Assembly (NCBI RefSeq): GCF_963259705.1
Contig: NC_081844.1
Span: 105,736,671-105,800,670, forward strand
Direction of reading: 5' to 3'
From: Myotis daubentonii
Lineage: Eukaryota > Chordata > Mammalia > Chiroptera > Vespertilionidae
Length of the DNA stretch: 64,000 bases
The stretch's first letter is position 1. Each line of letters begins with the position of its first letter. Under the pieces are notes generated by a model, which worked only from the letters and a program-made list of their open reading frames with translations, was not told the origin of the DNA and searched no databases. A program made the translations under genes and the position numbers. Below, one piece after another: positions 1 to 10,159 of the stretch.

Positions 1-240
1 AGGGGCTCACAGACAAAATGATCCATCCGTCGGTTGGTCTGTTGACCAGCAATGAGCTCATTGGTCTATCCGTTGGGCAGTCAGTCGGCTCACTGAGGTA
101 TCAACCACTCCACTGGCTTAACCATCACTTGGTTATTTGGCCAGTCTGTCAGTCAGTCTCTCCATGAGCTGCTGGCGGGTGAGCTCCTCAGTCATTCACT
201 ATGTCCGTCAGTCTGTCAGTTGCTAGTGAGCCGGTTGGGC
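1..240. repeat. Degenerate GTCAGTC-rich low-complexity tract
   Basis: Short words such as GTCAGTC, GTTGG and CTGTCAGT recur irregularly, as in an old decayed tetranucleotide repeat. There is no clean period. No gene is visible. Confidence 0.4.
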
Positions 241-1119
241 CACACCCCCGATGAGCCCCTCCAGCTGGTGATCTCAGTCCTCACCTGAGCGGGGAGGGCA
301 CGGAGGGAGGAGCTCATTTCCTCCCTGCGGAGGTCCTTTGAAGTGCCCAGTCAATCCTTGGAAACTTTAAATCAGAAGTTATTTATGAGGCACCAGAGTG
401 AAAACAGCCCCATCATTCTAAATTACTAGCAGCTAACTTGAGTTCACTCATTTTGTTTAAAAAAAAATTGTTAAAATTCAGAACCATGGTTCCCCTTCTG
501 GCCCCCACTCCCATGCCCGGGGCCGGCCACCTCCTCCTCCTTTCAGCTGGGAGATTGGTTTTCAGGAGCCTGTGGCCTCATCAGCTGCTCCCCATGCCAA
601 CCGGAGTTGTCTAGGTCCATGAAGAGATGAGTCACCTCCTGGAAACGGGACGCATGGGGAGCCAGGCAGGTTCCCAGACCCTGGGCCCTGGGCCTGGGGG
701 TCCTGCTCAGGGGCTTGTGACCCCAAGAGTAAGGCAATAGTCCAGCCTGTGGGGCCATTCTCCACGTGGAGGCCCTGTAGACCCGATGGGTCTGCAAAAA
801 TGATCCACTTAGGTCAGGCTCCAGCAGAGGGGATTAAAGAGCTGTTTTCTTCTTTCTTCCTGGGAGGGGAGGTGACATCGGGTGTTTAATATTCAGAGCA
901 GGTTTCCTAATGCCTCCGAGGACAGGCAGCACACTGGGTGCCAGGACACATGGGCTCTGGGCCTGCCCATGGCCAAGAGGAGAGGAAGAAGTTGGCTCTT
1001 AGCCACCTCCCGCCTCCCCACCGAGCCACTCTCTTTCCAGGTTTCTTATAACCTCTTCCCTCCCTCAACCCCACCTCCAGCTCCGACTCTCCTCTCAACT
1101 AATCTCCAAGAACTGACGC
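241..1119. other. Unassigned single-copy DNA
   Basis: No recognisable exon or repeat. Positions about 345-480 are AT-rich and of high complexity, with islands such as ATTTATGAG and TAAATTACTAG inside GC-rich flanks, which is the look of a conserved non-coding element. The open frames here have no protein-like composition. Confidence 0.4.
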
Positions 1120-1890
1120 TGTGCATGAGATTGAGCCGTCAAGTCCAAGCTCAACAACAGGCATTTACTGAGCGCTTCTTGAGGTAGGGATCTCCTGTTC
1201 TCTCCTCCTGAGGCACTTACATATTTATTTATTTACTTATGCAACAGGTATTTGCAGGCATTTGCATACTCACACTGGGCTGGGTGTGGAGAGACCGTGT
1301 GAAGGAAAACCGACGTTGCCCCTGCCTTCATGGAGAGGAGAGTCTACACAGATTCGGAGAATAATCAGAGGATGACACAAAGGAGTGTTCCGTCCCCTGA
1401 GACAGGCGCTTGATGGGAGACATCTGTGGCCCATGAGCGAGATGATGCCGAGGCCAGACCAGTGATGGCGAACCTTTTGAGCTCGGCGTGCCAGCATTTT
1501 GAAAAACCCTAACTTAACTCTGGTGCCGTGTCACATAGAGAAATTTTTTGATATTTGCAACCATAGTCAAACAAAGACTTATATTTTTGATATTTATTTT
1601 ACATATTTAAATGCCATTTAACAAAGAAAAATCAACCAAAAAAATGAGTTCGCGTGTCACCTCTGACACGCGTGTCGTAGGTTCACCATCACTGGCCTAT
1701 ATGGTGGTGGTTTGAGGAGCCAGGGAACTTCCCACAGTAAATGACTGTCAAGGTTAAGAGCTACGAAGGCGAAGAGAGGAATGATCCTCTCAGTAGAGGG
1801 AGCAGCATGGACAAGGGCCTGTGGAGAGAGGGAACCTGGAACATCGAGGCCCTGACAGTGAGCAGCTGGGGCCCTGCAGGGAGGACGTGC
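1120..1890 (-). mobile_element. Old L2-like LINE fragment, interrupted by a hAT element
   Basis: The stretch follows the antisense L2 3'-end pattern: CAGGCATTTACTGAGCGCTT, then CTTCATGGAGAGGAGAGTCTA, continuing after the 1460-1694 insertion with a text of the GGAACAGCATGxACAAGGGCC type. These phrases are common in mammalian interspersed repeats. The family is recalled, not searched; the second half may belong to a different old repeat. Confidence 0.5.
1460..1694. mobile_element. Short non-autonomous hAT element (GATGGCGAACC family), copy 1
   Basis: The left end reads CAGTGATGGCGAACC and the right end is its inverted match GGTTCACCATCACTG. The interior contains TGACACGCGTGTC and an AT-rich middle. 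A near-identical copy lies at 56384-56618. Flanking 8-mers do not form a clear target duplication here. The length of 235 bp and the CAGTG ends fit a hAT miniature element of vesper bats. It has no coding capacity. Confidence 0.85.
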
Positions 1891-2949
1891 TCCCCAGCAC
1901 ACAGCGGGTGGACAGTACTGTTAGAAACGAAACTGTAATGAACATCCTTGCACATGCCTTAGAACATATTCCCGGGGCACCTACTGTTTCCCAGATTCAG
2001 CCTACATTTCTCTGCAATATCAGTGAACTGTTTCCCGGGCTTTCGGGAACCATCTCAGTGTTTGCAGGTCCCCTTTGGGCCGTCCCTAATTCACTGCACC
2101 TGGTAGGCGCTTACTACGCATTAAATGGATCGACAGGTGAGAATAATCAGCCGCCTGTCGGGGGAGCTCCAGGCTGACTCCTACAAATGAGCCAATCCCA
2201 TCTCTTAACCCAGCCTGCTCTCAAGGTGTGGGGCTTGGTGGGTTTTCAAAGCCTCGGGAATCGCCGCTCTCTTCAGCTCCGTCTCTAGGCTCCTCCAAAG
2301 CCTGGAGCTTAGGATGGGTTTTGGGGAGGGGGGTACCTGACGTGGTGGCCATGGGTCATGGGCCGGCGCTGGGCTCTTCCTTCTTGCCCCTGGACACTAG
2401 GAACAGAACTCAGGCACCTTCAGACAGCGCTCCCACTGCGCTCCCAGCTGCAGCCACACCCACCTGCTCCCATTCGGCCACCTGCGCCGCACTCTCACAC
2501 CTCCGTGCCTTCCAGCTGCTGTTCTCTGGCCCTGGAATGTCTTCCTCCTGCTCTGGCATCCACTCAAAACCACCTCCTAACAGCCCCCCCCCCCAACCCC
2601 CCGCCCCTGCCAACTTCCTGCCAGGCAGAACCAATCGATCCCGCATTCTGCGTCCACCCCTGGTGCGCATGCCTATTGCAGCTCTTCCCACGATAGGGGT
2701 ACCGCTGCAGGTCCTGCCACGGCCCAGGGAGTTCCACTAGGCAGGGCTCGCTCGTGGCCAGTATACGTGGCCAGCAAATTCTGCCTCCACGTCCCAGCTC
2801 TGGTCAATTAGTCGTGGCTGCTTGGAGGGCTCTGCTTGAGGCAATGCTGCCCCATAATGGGAGGGCCATGGTTATAATGTTCCAGGAGCCACGTTCGGAG
2901 AATAAACAGACGGGAGAAGGTAATGTTCACGAACTATTTTGTGTAAGCC
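1891..2949. other. Unassigned DNA with a possible L2 fragment
   Basis: GC-rich and gene-free. Positions about 2400-2580 resemble the sense L2 text (TTCCAGCTGCTGTTCTCTGG, then CCTGGAATGTCTTCCTCC). A C-run lies at 2586-2594. The frames of 170 and 112 codons are Pro/Ser-rich GC artefacts. Confidence 0.35.
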
Positions 2950-3290
2950 AGTCTGTCCAAACATGAGCAGTTTAACATACCATCAATACGAAAACCACGG
3001 AGATATTTTACATTATATTTTTCATGCTGAGTTTTCCTGATCCCAGTGTATTTCGCATCTCCATTCAGATGCTGTGTCTTCATCGGAAATGCTTGATACT
3101 TGCTTCGATTTCATAACACTCGTAGCTGAAGAAGTAGATCCGCATTCCCAAGTTCCAAAGATACGGAAAAGCTTTCCGATAAGGGCGAGATCCGTTGTTA
3201 AATCTAAATTAATTTCAAATTTCCGTTTCTTAGTGGCACTAGCTCCATCTGAGGTGCTCCACGGCCACGTGTGGACACGAGAGCTGCAGA
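2950..3290 (-). mobile_element. Decayed hAT-type DNA transposon with a transposase-tail remnant
   Basis: Read on the minus strand, this follows a common ancient mammalian repeat: a block with GATTTAACAACGGATCTCGC, then GATGAAGACACAGCATCTG, then GTAAAATATCTC. The same family is represented in sense at 38650-39075, which shares the GAGATxTGC...GTAxAATA stretch. A frame of about 100 codons stays open (3022-3324). Its middle (residues about 35-50, Asn-Leu-Asp-Leu-Thr-Thr-Asp-Leu-Ala-Leu) is reminiscent of the C-terminal dimerisation end of hAT transposases. This is a fossil, not a gene. The family is named only to superfamily level. Confidence 0.45.
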
Positions 3291-3329
3291 GGTTTTCCGA
3301 GAAGGGGACGCGTCCGATGAGCATGAGGA

Positions 3330-4049
3330 CGTGGGCTCTGGTTTTGGCCGCGGAACAGACCGGAGGGCACAGCCTGGAGTGGGCAGGGGGCAGGGACGGG
3401 GCGTTACAGTGAGCGGCTCAGAGTGAGCTGGGGCCGTCAGAGGCTCAGTCATTCGCGCTGGCTCCTGTTCTTGGGAGGGGAGTCCCAGGAAGCTGGAAAT
3501 GGTTCCGTCCCGGGGAAGGGCCCCCCTCCAGGGAGGGGCTGTATTGTTGCTGACTTTTTATTGCAATTATCTGCGTTGACCTCACTCTGAAAGGGGAGCT
3601 AGAACGCACATGAAGTGGTGGAAAGAACAGGGCCCTGGGGTGAGAAGCTCTCCAAGTTCAGCTGAGAGGCCCTGGGACCCTGAGCCAAGTGGCCCCGCCC
3701 CTCCGTGGCTCGGTTTTCTCGCAGGACCGCTCACCGCCCCGTGCAGAGCTGTGTGCGTGTGTCCGGCGGGCGGTGTGGGTTGCATGCAATGACCCATGTA
3801 AGCCATCCGGTTACGGTCATGGGTCTGGCGCGCAGTCATAGGAGGGGCGCAGGCCACGGCAGTTGACGCTGTGTTCTCATTCACACAGGGACAGCTACGT
3901 ACATGCAAGGGCCGAGGTGAGAAAAGGTGCAGTACAGACCGGAGACTCCCCACATGATCCCAGAGCGGGAGGGGCCAGACCTGGGTGCCTTTTGGGATGG
4001 TGACCCTGGGAGACTTATCCCACCAGAGCAGGAGACGGCAGGGGCTAGC
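3330..4049. other. Unassigned DNA with a MIR scrap
   Basis: Positions about 3608-3680 have the MIR-like opening (GAAGTGGTGGAAAGAACAGG). The rest is GC-rich, with GTGTGCGTGTGTCCG-type low complexity near 3750. No gene is supported. Confidence 0.35.
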
Positions 4050-4200
4050 AGGGTCATTCGACCACCCAGGCTCAAGCCAGTGTGCCTGGTCGAACCCTGG
4101 CTCCACCACTTCCCAGCTGTGCCTCAGTTTCCTTGTTTGTAAAATGGGGATCATCATAATTGCCCTCACACCGAGTGTGCTGTTTGGGTCGGTATGATTT
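4050..4200 (+). mobile_element. MIR SINE fragment
   Basis: Diagnostic MIR text in order: CCCTGGCTCCACCACTTCC, CAGCTGTGCCTCAGTTTCC, then TGTAAAATGGGGATCATCAT. This is the ancient mammalian tRNA-derived SINE in sense orientation. Confidence 0.8.
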
Positions 4201-4494
4201 TTATCACTGTTTACGGGCGGTTACAGCCTGGCTCTCACGTGGCCTAGCCAAGCCCCCTTCTCCAGGCAACCCCGTGGAAACGGTGAGAAGGACAAGGCAG
4301 TGGTTGGGGACATTTGGTCAGGCCTCTGCCAGGTTCCTCAATTCAGGGAGCGAGCAGCCACGGAAGGAGCCGCGGAGGGCCCCGCCCACTGCGCTCCCAG
4401 GTGCACCCAGTGCTGGTGGGAGGACTGAGCACGTGCCAGTGGCTGCATGCTCTTGGCAATGACAGCTTTACCAACGGGCGCCACTGAGGGTTTA

Positions 4495-4680
4495 GATAAT
4501 GCGGGGGCCGCAGCCTGGCTGCCGCAGAACCACCTGGGGAGGTTTTTAAAAAGTACAGATTCCCAGGCCCATTCTAGACCCGTTGGACCTGGATCTCCAG
4601 GCGTGGGTTGGAATGTGTATATTTTAAAGTTCACCGGGGTGACTGCCATGCACGGCCAGGCTTAGAAACCTCTGGCTCTC
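4495..4680 (+). mobile_element. MER5A-like hAT element fragment
   Basis: The order CAGAACCACCTGGGGAGGTT, TTTAAAAAGTACAGATTCCC, AGGCCCATTCTAGACC matches the well-known MER5A pattern of ancient hAT-Charlie non-autonomous elements. Terminal repeats are eroded. Confidence 0.65.
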
Positions 4681-5099
4681 GGCTCTGAAACAGGCGCTGG
4701 TATGACAACCTAAGGCGAGCTGAGCAAGCCTGAGGCTGTGATTCAAAAGGAACCGCTCACCTGGTCTTCAGCAATGACACCAGTGCTCACACCTGGCCCC
4801 AGGACTGGCTAACGGCAGGGAGTGTGGCAGCGCCCGTCACGGGTGGCCCTCCGCCGTGGCGGCGTCCCTTTTCTAGGAGGCGATTGTCTTTCCTTTCTAG
4901 CGCCATAACTTCTCTCTCTTCCAGCCCCAACTCGGATCCTGTGCATGCACCGTCTTTCACCGCATCCCTAGAGAGGAAAGTAAAGAGCAGATAGCAGAGA
5001 AGTGTTAAAACCAGCCCGACTGAAAAAATTCCACTTTTAGAGAGATGCTGGCTGGAGCGTGCAGGGAAACATGGCAGAGGCATTTATCAAAGCACTGTC
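4681..5099. other. Unassigned DNA
   Basis: No repeat family or exon recognised. CpG-bearing around 4820-4870. Confidence 0.3.
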
Positions 5100-5319
5100 G
5101 CCCTGACCGGTTTGGCTCAGTGGATAGAGCGTCCACCTGCGGACTGAAGGGTCCCAGGTTCGATTCCAGTCAAGGGCATGTACCTTGGTTGCGGGCACAT
5201 CCCCAGTAGGGAGTGTGCAGGAAGCAGCTGATCGATGTTTCTCTCTCATCGATGTTTCTAACTCTCTATCCCTCTCCCTTCCTCTCTGTAAGAAATCAAT
5301 AAAACATATTTTTAAAAAA
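5100..5319 (+). mobile_element. Ves-type SINE, copy A1
   Basis: It has a tRNA-like head with box A TGGCTCAGTGG and box B GGTTCGATTCC, then the Ves body (TTGCGGGCACATCCCCAGTA, GATCGATGTTTCTCTCTC) and an AATAAAACATATTTT tail. This family is typical of vesper bats and is mobilised by L1. Its CTCF-like core is damaged (GGGAGTGTG instead of GGGGGCGTG). Confidence 0.93.
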
Positions 5320-5389
5320 GGAAAAGTAGAAATGGTTGCTCACCAATGGACAAACAACCTGTTATTTATCTGAGCAGCGAGCCCTACTT

Positions 5390-5775
5390 GGCCATTACAC
5401 TTAATGCAAGACATCCGTGCGTCTCAATATGCGTAATTATTTATTAAAAAAAAAAAAAGCAAGTTGCAAAAGGATATGTATTACATGAGACTATTTAGAT
5501 AAATTCCAAAAGCACCACCCAGCACCACATACAGTGTGCGGGTACGCTCCTGTGCAGAGAACGTCTGAAACTTGCGTGGAAACTGTTCTCCGCGTCATCT
5601 TCAAGTTCGTGATTAAGTCTGGGAGGGGCGGGGCGGGCCCTTGTAAAAAGATCTGAAGCAAACACGGCAAATGTCAGCGTTTATTAAATCTCACTGGTAG
5701 ATCAATGGGTGTCTCATTATTTCCGATCCTTTTAAGTACGTCTGAACTATTTTACAATAAAAATAAAGCAAGCTG
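5390..5775 (+). mobile_element. Old retroelement 3' end, family uncertain
   Basis: AAAAGCAAGTTGCAAAAGG, ATATGTATTACATGAGAC and a terminal TTTTACAATAAAAATAAA are the sort of text seen at the 3' end of old mammalian LINE-type repeats. The 59380-59610 segment looks like the same family. The identity is uncertain. Confidence 0.4.
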
Positions 5776-6624
5776 GCATGGGTGAAATCAGAGAGGTTTG
5801 AGTCACGCAGCCTGGAAAGGGAAGGACAGGGGGGAAGCCAAGGAGATTTGGGGTTCGGCGTGGGTACATGTTGAAAACTTGGGGCGGGGGGGAGAATGAG
5901 GTTGTGTGGTGTTCTGAAACGAACGTCTTTGACTCTTGATAGAGGCATTTAACCCGTTATGGTTACTTCGTCGCTGATAGACTCGGTCTTACTCCTGTCT
6001 TTAAAGACGTCTCCCCGTTGTTTTAGGCCTAACGCGCTGATAAAGGGGTCGGTTTCACAAACACGGGCTCGAGCCACAGCCCGTGCACACGAACTGCGAA
6101 CAGAAGATTTGGGGTCAGCGAGTGACCCTCGTTTGGATAATAAGGGCCGTGCTAGTGCCGGTCCTTTGAACCAGGATACTCTGAAGTTGACGTGGAATGT
6201 ATTTATTTATTTGTTTGTTTATTTTGGGGGGGGGGGTGGTCCATTTTCTAATATGTATAACCCCGTCTTAATAACCACGCTGACATCTCCGACATCTCCA
6301 GCTCCACAGTGTTCCCTTTTTGCCCCCTCCAGGTCAATACCTGCCTTGACGTGGGATTTAAAACGAGCCGTCTTCATCCCAAAATGGATGTTGCCTCCAC
6401 ACTTGGGACCCCACCAAACACATTGCTAAAGGGACATTTCGCTTCGAGGGCCAGGGAGGGGCGATGGCAAGAACATGGATCTCGAGTCAGACACGAAACG
6501 ATGCCGTACACGCCTGCCCCAGCTGGACACTCGCTCCTTCTGCGAGAGCGCTCCACTCAGCCCCGGCCAGAGGGCAGGCCGACAGTCCGACAGCCCTGGA
6601 TGAGTCATTCCCTCCCTTGAACTT
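5776..6624. other. Unassigned DNA
   Basis: Mixed composition with a TTTATTTATTTGTTTG tract and a G9 run at about 6205-6238. The 156-codon frame starting at 5959 shows no recognisable domain and runs through the homopolymer tract, so it is not called. Confidence 0.35.
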
Positions 6625-6637
6625 CGGCCCCTCATCT

Positions 6638-6848
6638 TTTTTTTTTACTGATTTTTTAAATTTTTTAAAATATGTTTTTATTGATTTTTGAGAGGAAGGG
6701 AGACGGAGAGAGAGAGAGAAACATCAGCGTGTAGAGAGAATCATTGACTGGCTGCTTCCTGCACGTCCCACACGGGGGATCGAGCCTGCAACCGTGACCT
6801 CCTGGTTCATAGGTTGACGCTCAACCACTGAGCCACACCAGCGGGGCT
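6638..6848 (-). mobile_element. Ves-type SINE (GTTGAGC-head subtype)
   Basis: On the minus strand the head reads GGCTCAGTGGTTGAGCGTCA, followed by the AACCAGGAGGTCACGG text, with an L1-type T-rich tail on the plus strand (TTTTTATTGATTTTTGAGAG). It is flanked by the exact 13-bp duplication CGGCCCCTCATCT. Confidence 0.9.
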
Positions 6849-6861
6849 CGGCCCCTCATCT

Positions 6862-7131
6862 CATTTTTTTTTGTTTATTTTTTATTTTTATTTTTAAAAT
6901 CCTCACCTGAGGATATTTTTTCCCACTGATATTTTAGAGGGAGTGGAAGGGAGAGGGAGAGACAGAGAGAAACACCGATGTGAGAGAGACACAGCAATTG
7001 GTTGCCTCCTGCATGATCCCCACGGGGGCCAGGAGCCTACAACCGAGGTGCGTGCCCTTGACTGGAACCAAACCCGGGACGCTCCAGTCCACAGGCCGAC
7101 GCTCTGTCCCCTGAGCCAAACTGGCCAGGGC
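6862..7131 (-). mobile_element. Ves-type SINE (older subtype with CCTCACCTGAGGATAT tail)
   Basis: The minus-strand head is GCCCTGGCCAGTTTGGCTCA, followed by AGCGTCGGCCTGTGGACTGG. The 3' part carries ATCCTCACCTGAGGATAT, a feature shared with the 54777-55026 copy. It shares a target duplication with the preceding SINE. Confidence 0.88.
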
Positions 7132-7144
7132 CGGCCCCTCATCT

Positions 7145-8135
7145 TAAAGCCAGGACGCTCATATCCACCAATCGCACTGCTGGCCGATTGAGCGAGAAAA
7201 CGAACATAACCCCCGCCCCGTCGTGGGCCCTTGGTCGATTTTCTTTTCTCTCTCCCACGCCTCGGGTACTGACCCGCACACCATTCCATCCCATCGTCCC
7301 GGGATGGTTGGCTGGAGGTGAATCCCAGAGAAGGCTGGTGCCGGCCCCGGAGCCGGTCAGCAGGGCTGTTCCTGCCGTGGTCCCCGCCCATCCAGGGGGG
7401 CTCCCTCAGAGAAGGCAGGGGGTCTGTGCTCCGAGGAAGGCAGGACCCTCCTCCCCCGCCAGCCCCCACCCGGGGAGTGTCGAGTGGCCCTCCCGTGGCT
7501 GCCAGCTCTCCTGCGCCCGCCGGAGCCGAGTGAGGGGCCCGCGTGCGGACGCCGGGCTGGGCCGGCTCCACGCTCCATGTGCCCTGGCCCCATACACCAT
7601 TTGTCGAGCAGCAGAACAGAATTTCCTCATAAATAAACAAGGGCTTGGGTTTCACGTTGGGGAGGCGATGACAGAAGAGGGCCTGGGGCTCTCGCCGTTA
7701 TCTGCACCCGGGCCTGCCAACTCCTCGCCGCCTGGAAGAGCCTCGGAGAGAGGAAGGCGAGCCTGGCCAAGAGCGCATTTTTGGGTGGTAGAGTCACTGC
7801 CTGGCGGCTGGCCGCAGCTCCTCTCATTTCCCGCGACGTCGTCCCTCACACTGGCCACCGGGGACTCTGGGCTCGGCAACCACCAGAACCCCTGCCCCGT
7901 GAGTGTGAGCACCTGAACTTGGCTAGGAGGGGGGCGGGAAGGAGGGGCGGCCAGAGGCCGGGAGCCATCAGGCCCGGAGGAGAGGGATCGAGGATGTTTC
8001 TAGTCTAGGTCCCCTGTCCTGTCCCGAGTGAGCTCTCACCCCAACCCTACTGGGCCAGAAGCGGGCGTGTCCTGTGCAAGCCGGGTGCCGGCCGAAGGGG
8101 AAATTGAGGACAGTCCCATCCGGCTTTAGGGGCAG
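7145..8135. other. Unassigned GC-rich, CpG-bearing DNA
   Basis: CpG density is raised around 7480-7570 (GCGCCCGCCGGAGCC, GCGTGCGGACGCC) and at 7780-7870, but there is no clear promoter signature. Positions 7600-7690 (CAGAATTTCCTCATAAATAA) look conserved. The 242- and 250-codon frames on opposite strands overlap each other and the SINE, and show no domain. Confidence 0.4.
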
Positions 8136-8620
8136 TACATTCTGTGTCCACGTCCACGTCAGATCACAGGCTGGAAACCACCGCCCAGCCCTGGGAGAGG
8201 GGAGAAACGGAATACTACACAACCCTCAACACGGAGGGGCCAGGCTACATGGGCGATCGTGCCCACGTACTACTGACCCAAAGAAACGAGACACAAAAGA
8301 ATTTATACTGTGTGATCCCATTCATAGAAAGTTCCAAAACAGACCAAAGCAACCAATGATCATCCGCGCCAGAATGGTCCTTACCGCTTGGCGGGGGGCT
8401 GACTTAGAAGGGGCACTGGGAGCCGCCTGGGTGCTGGCAATGGCCTTTCTGCTGACCTGGGTGGGGTCACATGGCGTCTGCATCAGGACACCGTGTCTGT
8501 GCTGAGCCCAGCTCCTGTCTGAACTGCTTTTCCGCTTGGCCTCGTGTAGGTTACACCTCAGTGACAAGTATTTCTTAAAAGGATGCTGAGAGGATGAAAG
8601 CAAATCAGATCATTTCCTTC
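8136..8620 (+). mobile_element. L1 (old L1M-type) 3' end
   Basis: The order of phrases is the classic end of L1 ORF2 and its 3' UTR in sense: GGAATACTACACAACCCTCA, GAAACGAGACACAAAAGAAT, CTGTGTGATCCCATTCATAG, then GTGGGGTCACATGG and GTTACACCTCAGTGACAA. It is heavily mutated and non-coding. Confidence 0.75.
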
Positions 8621-8687
8621 CGTGATTAGTGTGTCACACAGACCTCCCACTGCTTGGAAGATGAAACCCAAGCTTCTCCCCCTAACC

Positions 8688-8899
8688 CCGTGGTCGGCAA
8701 ACTGCGGCTCGCGAGCCACATGTGGCTCTTTGGCCCCTTGAGTGTGGCTCTTCCTAAGCCTTAGGAGTACCCTAATTAAGTTAGTAACAATGTACCTACC
8801 TATATAGTTTAAGTTTAAAAAATTTGGCTCTCAAAAGAAATTTCAATAGCTGTACTGTTGATATTTGGCTCTGTTGACTAATGAGTTTGCCGACCACTG
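8688..8899. mobile_element. OC1-like short hAT element
   Basis: The left end is CCGTGGTCGGCAAACT and the right end AGTTTGCCGACCACTG, inverted matches of each other. The 8-bp flanks CCCTAACC and ACCTAACC match at 7 of 8 positions, as expected of a hAT target duplication. The interior GGCTCGCGAGCCACATGTGG and AGTTTAAGTTTAAAAAATTT fit the OposCharlie1 (OC1) family as I remember it. No transposase is encoded. Confidence 0.8.
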
Positions 8900-9001
8900 A
8901 CCTAACCTACAGGCCCTCCCTGATCGGCCCCTCCCCCTCTCAACCAATTCCACCTGCCCAGAGAGGCCTTCCCTGACCACTTATTTAAAATAGCCTCACC
9001 T

Positions 9002-9231
9002 GCCCTAACCGGTTTGGCTCAATGGATAGAGCGTCAGCCTGCGGACTCAAGGGTCCCAGGTTTGATTCCGGTCAAGGGCATGTACTTTGGTTGCAGGCAC
9101 ATCCCCAGTAGGGAGTGTGCAGGAGGCAGCTGATCGATGTTTCTCTCTCATCGATGTTTCTAACTCTCTACCCCTCTCCCATCCTCTCTGTAAGAAATCA
9201 ATAAAATATATTTTTAAAAAAATAAAATAAG
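9002..9231 (+). mobile_element. Ves-type SINE, copy A2
   Basis: The head is GCCCTAACCGGTTTGGCTCA, with box B slightly mutated (GGTTTGATTCC). The tail is AATAAAATATATTTTT. It is flanked by ATAGCCTCACCT at 8990-9001 and 9232-9243, an exact 12-bp duplication. Confidence 0.93.
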
Positions 9232-9243
9232 ATAGCCTCACCT

Positions 9244-9452
9244 GCCTGGCCATGCGGCTCTGTTGGCTGGGTGTCATCCCGTGCACCTAAAGGTTGCTGG
9301 TTCGATTCACGGTCAGGTACGTGCCCGGGTCTCGGGCTCCACCCCCGATGGGGGGCGTGCAGGAGGCAGCCGATCGGTGTTCCGCTCTCTCATCGATGTT
9401 TCTTTCTCCCTTCCTCTCTCTCTCAAAATCAATAAAAACATTAAGAAATAAA
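9244..9452 (+). mobile_element. Ves-related SINE (GTTGGCTGGGTGTCATC-head subtype)
   Basis: The head differs from the other copies (GGCTCTGTTGGCTGGGTGTC, CCTAAAGGTTGCTGGTTCGA), but box B and the GTGCAGGAGGCAGCCGATCG body are shared. It inserted directly behind the previous SINE. Its right flank repeats ATAGCCTC (9453-9460). Confidence 0.85.
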
Positions 9453-9620
9453 ATAGCCTCCCCCCAGTCCCTGACGACCCTGCCTTGTTTATCACAGTCC
9501 CGGGGGATCTTGTTTATATACGTATTCGTGTGTCACTGGCCCTCCTCCCCGGGGACAGCAGCCCCGCCAGGTGCTGACAGAGCTTTGCTGTCCACCCCAG
9601 GGTGCCCACTGCCTGCATGA

Positions 9621-10150
9621 GGGTGGTGCAGGAGTTTCCCTAAACGGCACCCAGTCCTCCTCCCCACTTAACTTCGGTTCCACCCCTTCCTGATTCTCAG
9701 TCTGTGTGGTCTGGGGAGAGTTTCTGGAGAAGACTTTGAATCTTTCCAGCTGTACTTGACCCTGAGTGGACGTGGGGCTGGGGCTGCAGCGGCTGCCAGC
9801 ACGGCTACGCTGTGGGGGAGGCGAGCCCTGGGAGGTGCCGAGGGACTCGGTCCCGGGAATATCACCGGAGGCCTGGGCCAAAGGGCACCTGAAGCCAGAC
9901 CTACCCCTGGGCTTGCCCGTCACACGAATCATTACCTTCCCGTTTTCTTAACGTACCTTGGGTTTTCTGGCCACAGAATGAATATTTCGCGGTACGCCCA
10001 GTTCCTAGAGGGAACGGAGGACGACCCCACCCTGTCTCCAGGGGGCAGTCGGCACTGTGTCCACTCGTGACGAAGATCGGGTCACAGACAGAACACAACA
10101 CACCTTCCCGACAGTGGGAGAGCACCTAGTGGCCCCAAATAGTCACGACT
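9621..10150. other. Unassigned DNA
   Basis: GC-rich DNA with no recognisable repeat. CTCCAGGGGGCAG at 10037-10049 resembles only part of a CTCF core. Confidence 0.3.
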
Positions 10151-10159
10151 AAATAAATA

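Larger units (their letters stand above)
6625..7144. repeat. Triple target-site duplication bracketing two SINEs
   Basis: The 13-mer CGGCCCCTCATCT occurs exactly three times, at 6625-6637, 6849-6861 and 7132-7144. It flanks and separates two minus-strand SINEs. The first insertion duplicated the site and the second landed in one of the duplicates. Confidence 0.9.
8621..9620 (+). mobile_element. L2 LINE fragment split by a hAT element and two SINEs
   Basis: Pieces at 8625-8687, 8900-9001, 9230-9243 and 9452-9615 read together as an L2 3' region: GAAACCCAAGCTTCTCCCCC, GAGAGGCCTTCCCTGACCAC, then CAGAGCTTTGCTGTCCACCCC. The text continues across the three insertions, which gives their relative age. 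Confidence 0.6.

Noticed and set aside
3582..4169. 195-codon minus frame
   Set aside because: Covers MIR sequence and GC-rich DNA. No domain.
7480..7570. Possible CpG-island promoter
   Set aside because: CpGs are raised for under 100 bp only, and no initiator, TATA or first-exon pattern follows.
6903..7916. 250-codon minus and 242-codon plus frames
   Set aside because: They overlap on opposite strands, the minus frame runs through a SINE, and neither shows a domain. High GC explains the lack of stops.
10033..10050. CTCF-like TCTCCAGGGGGCAG
   Set aside because: The first three core positions do not match, leaving only the GGGGGCAG half.
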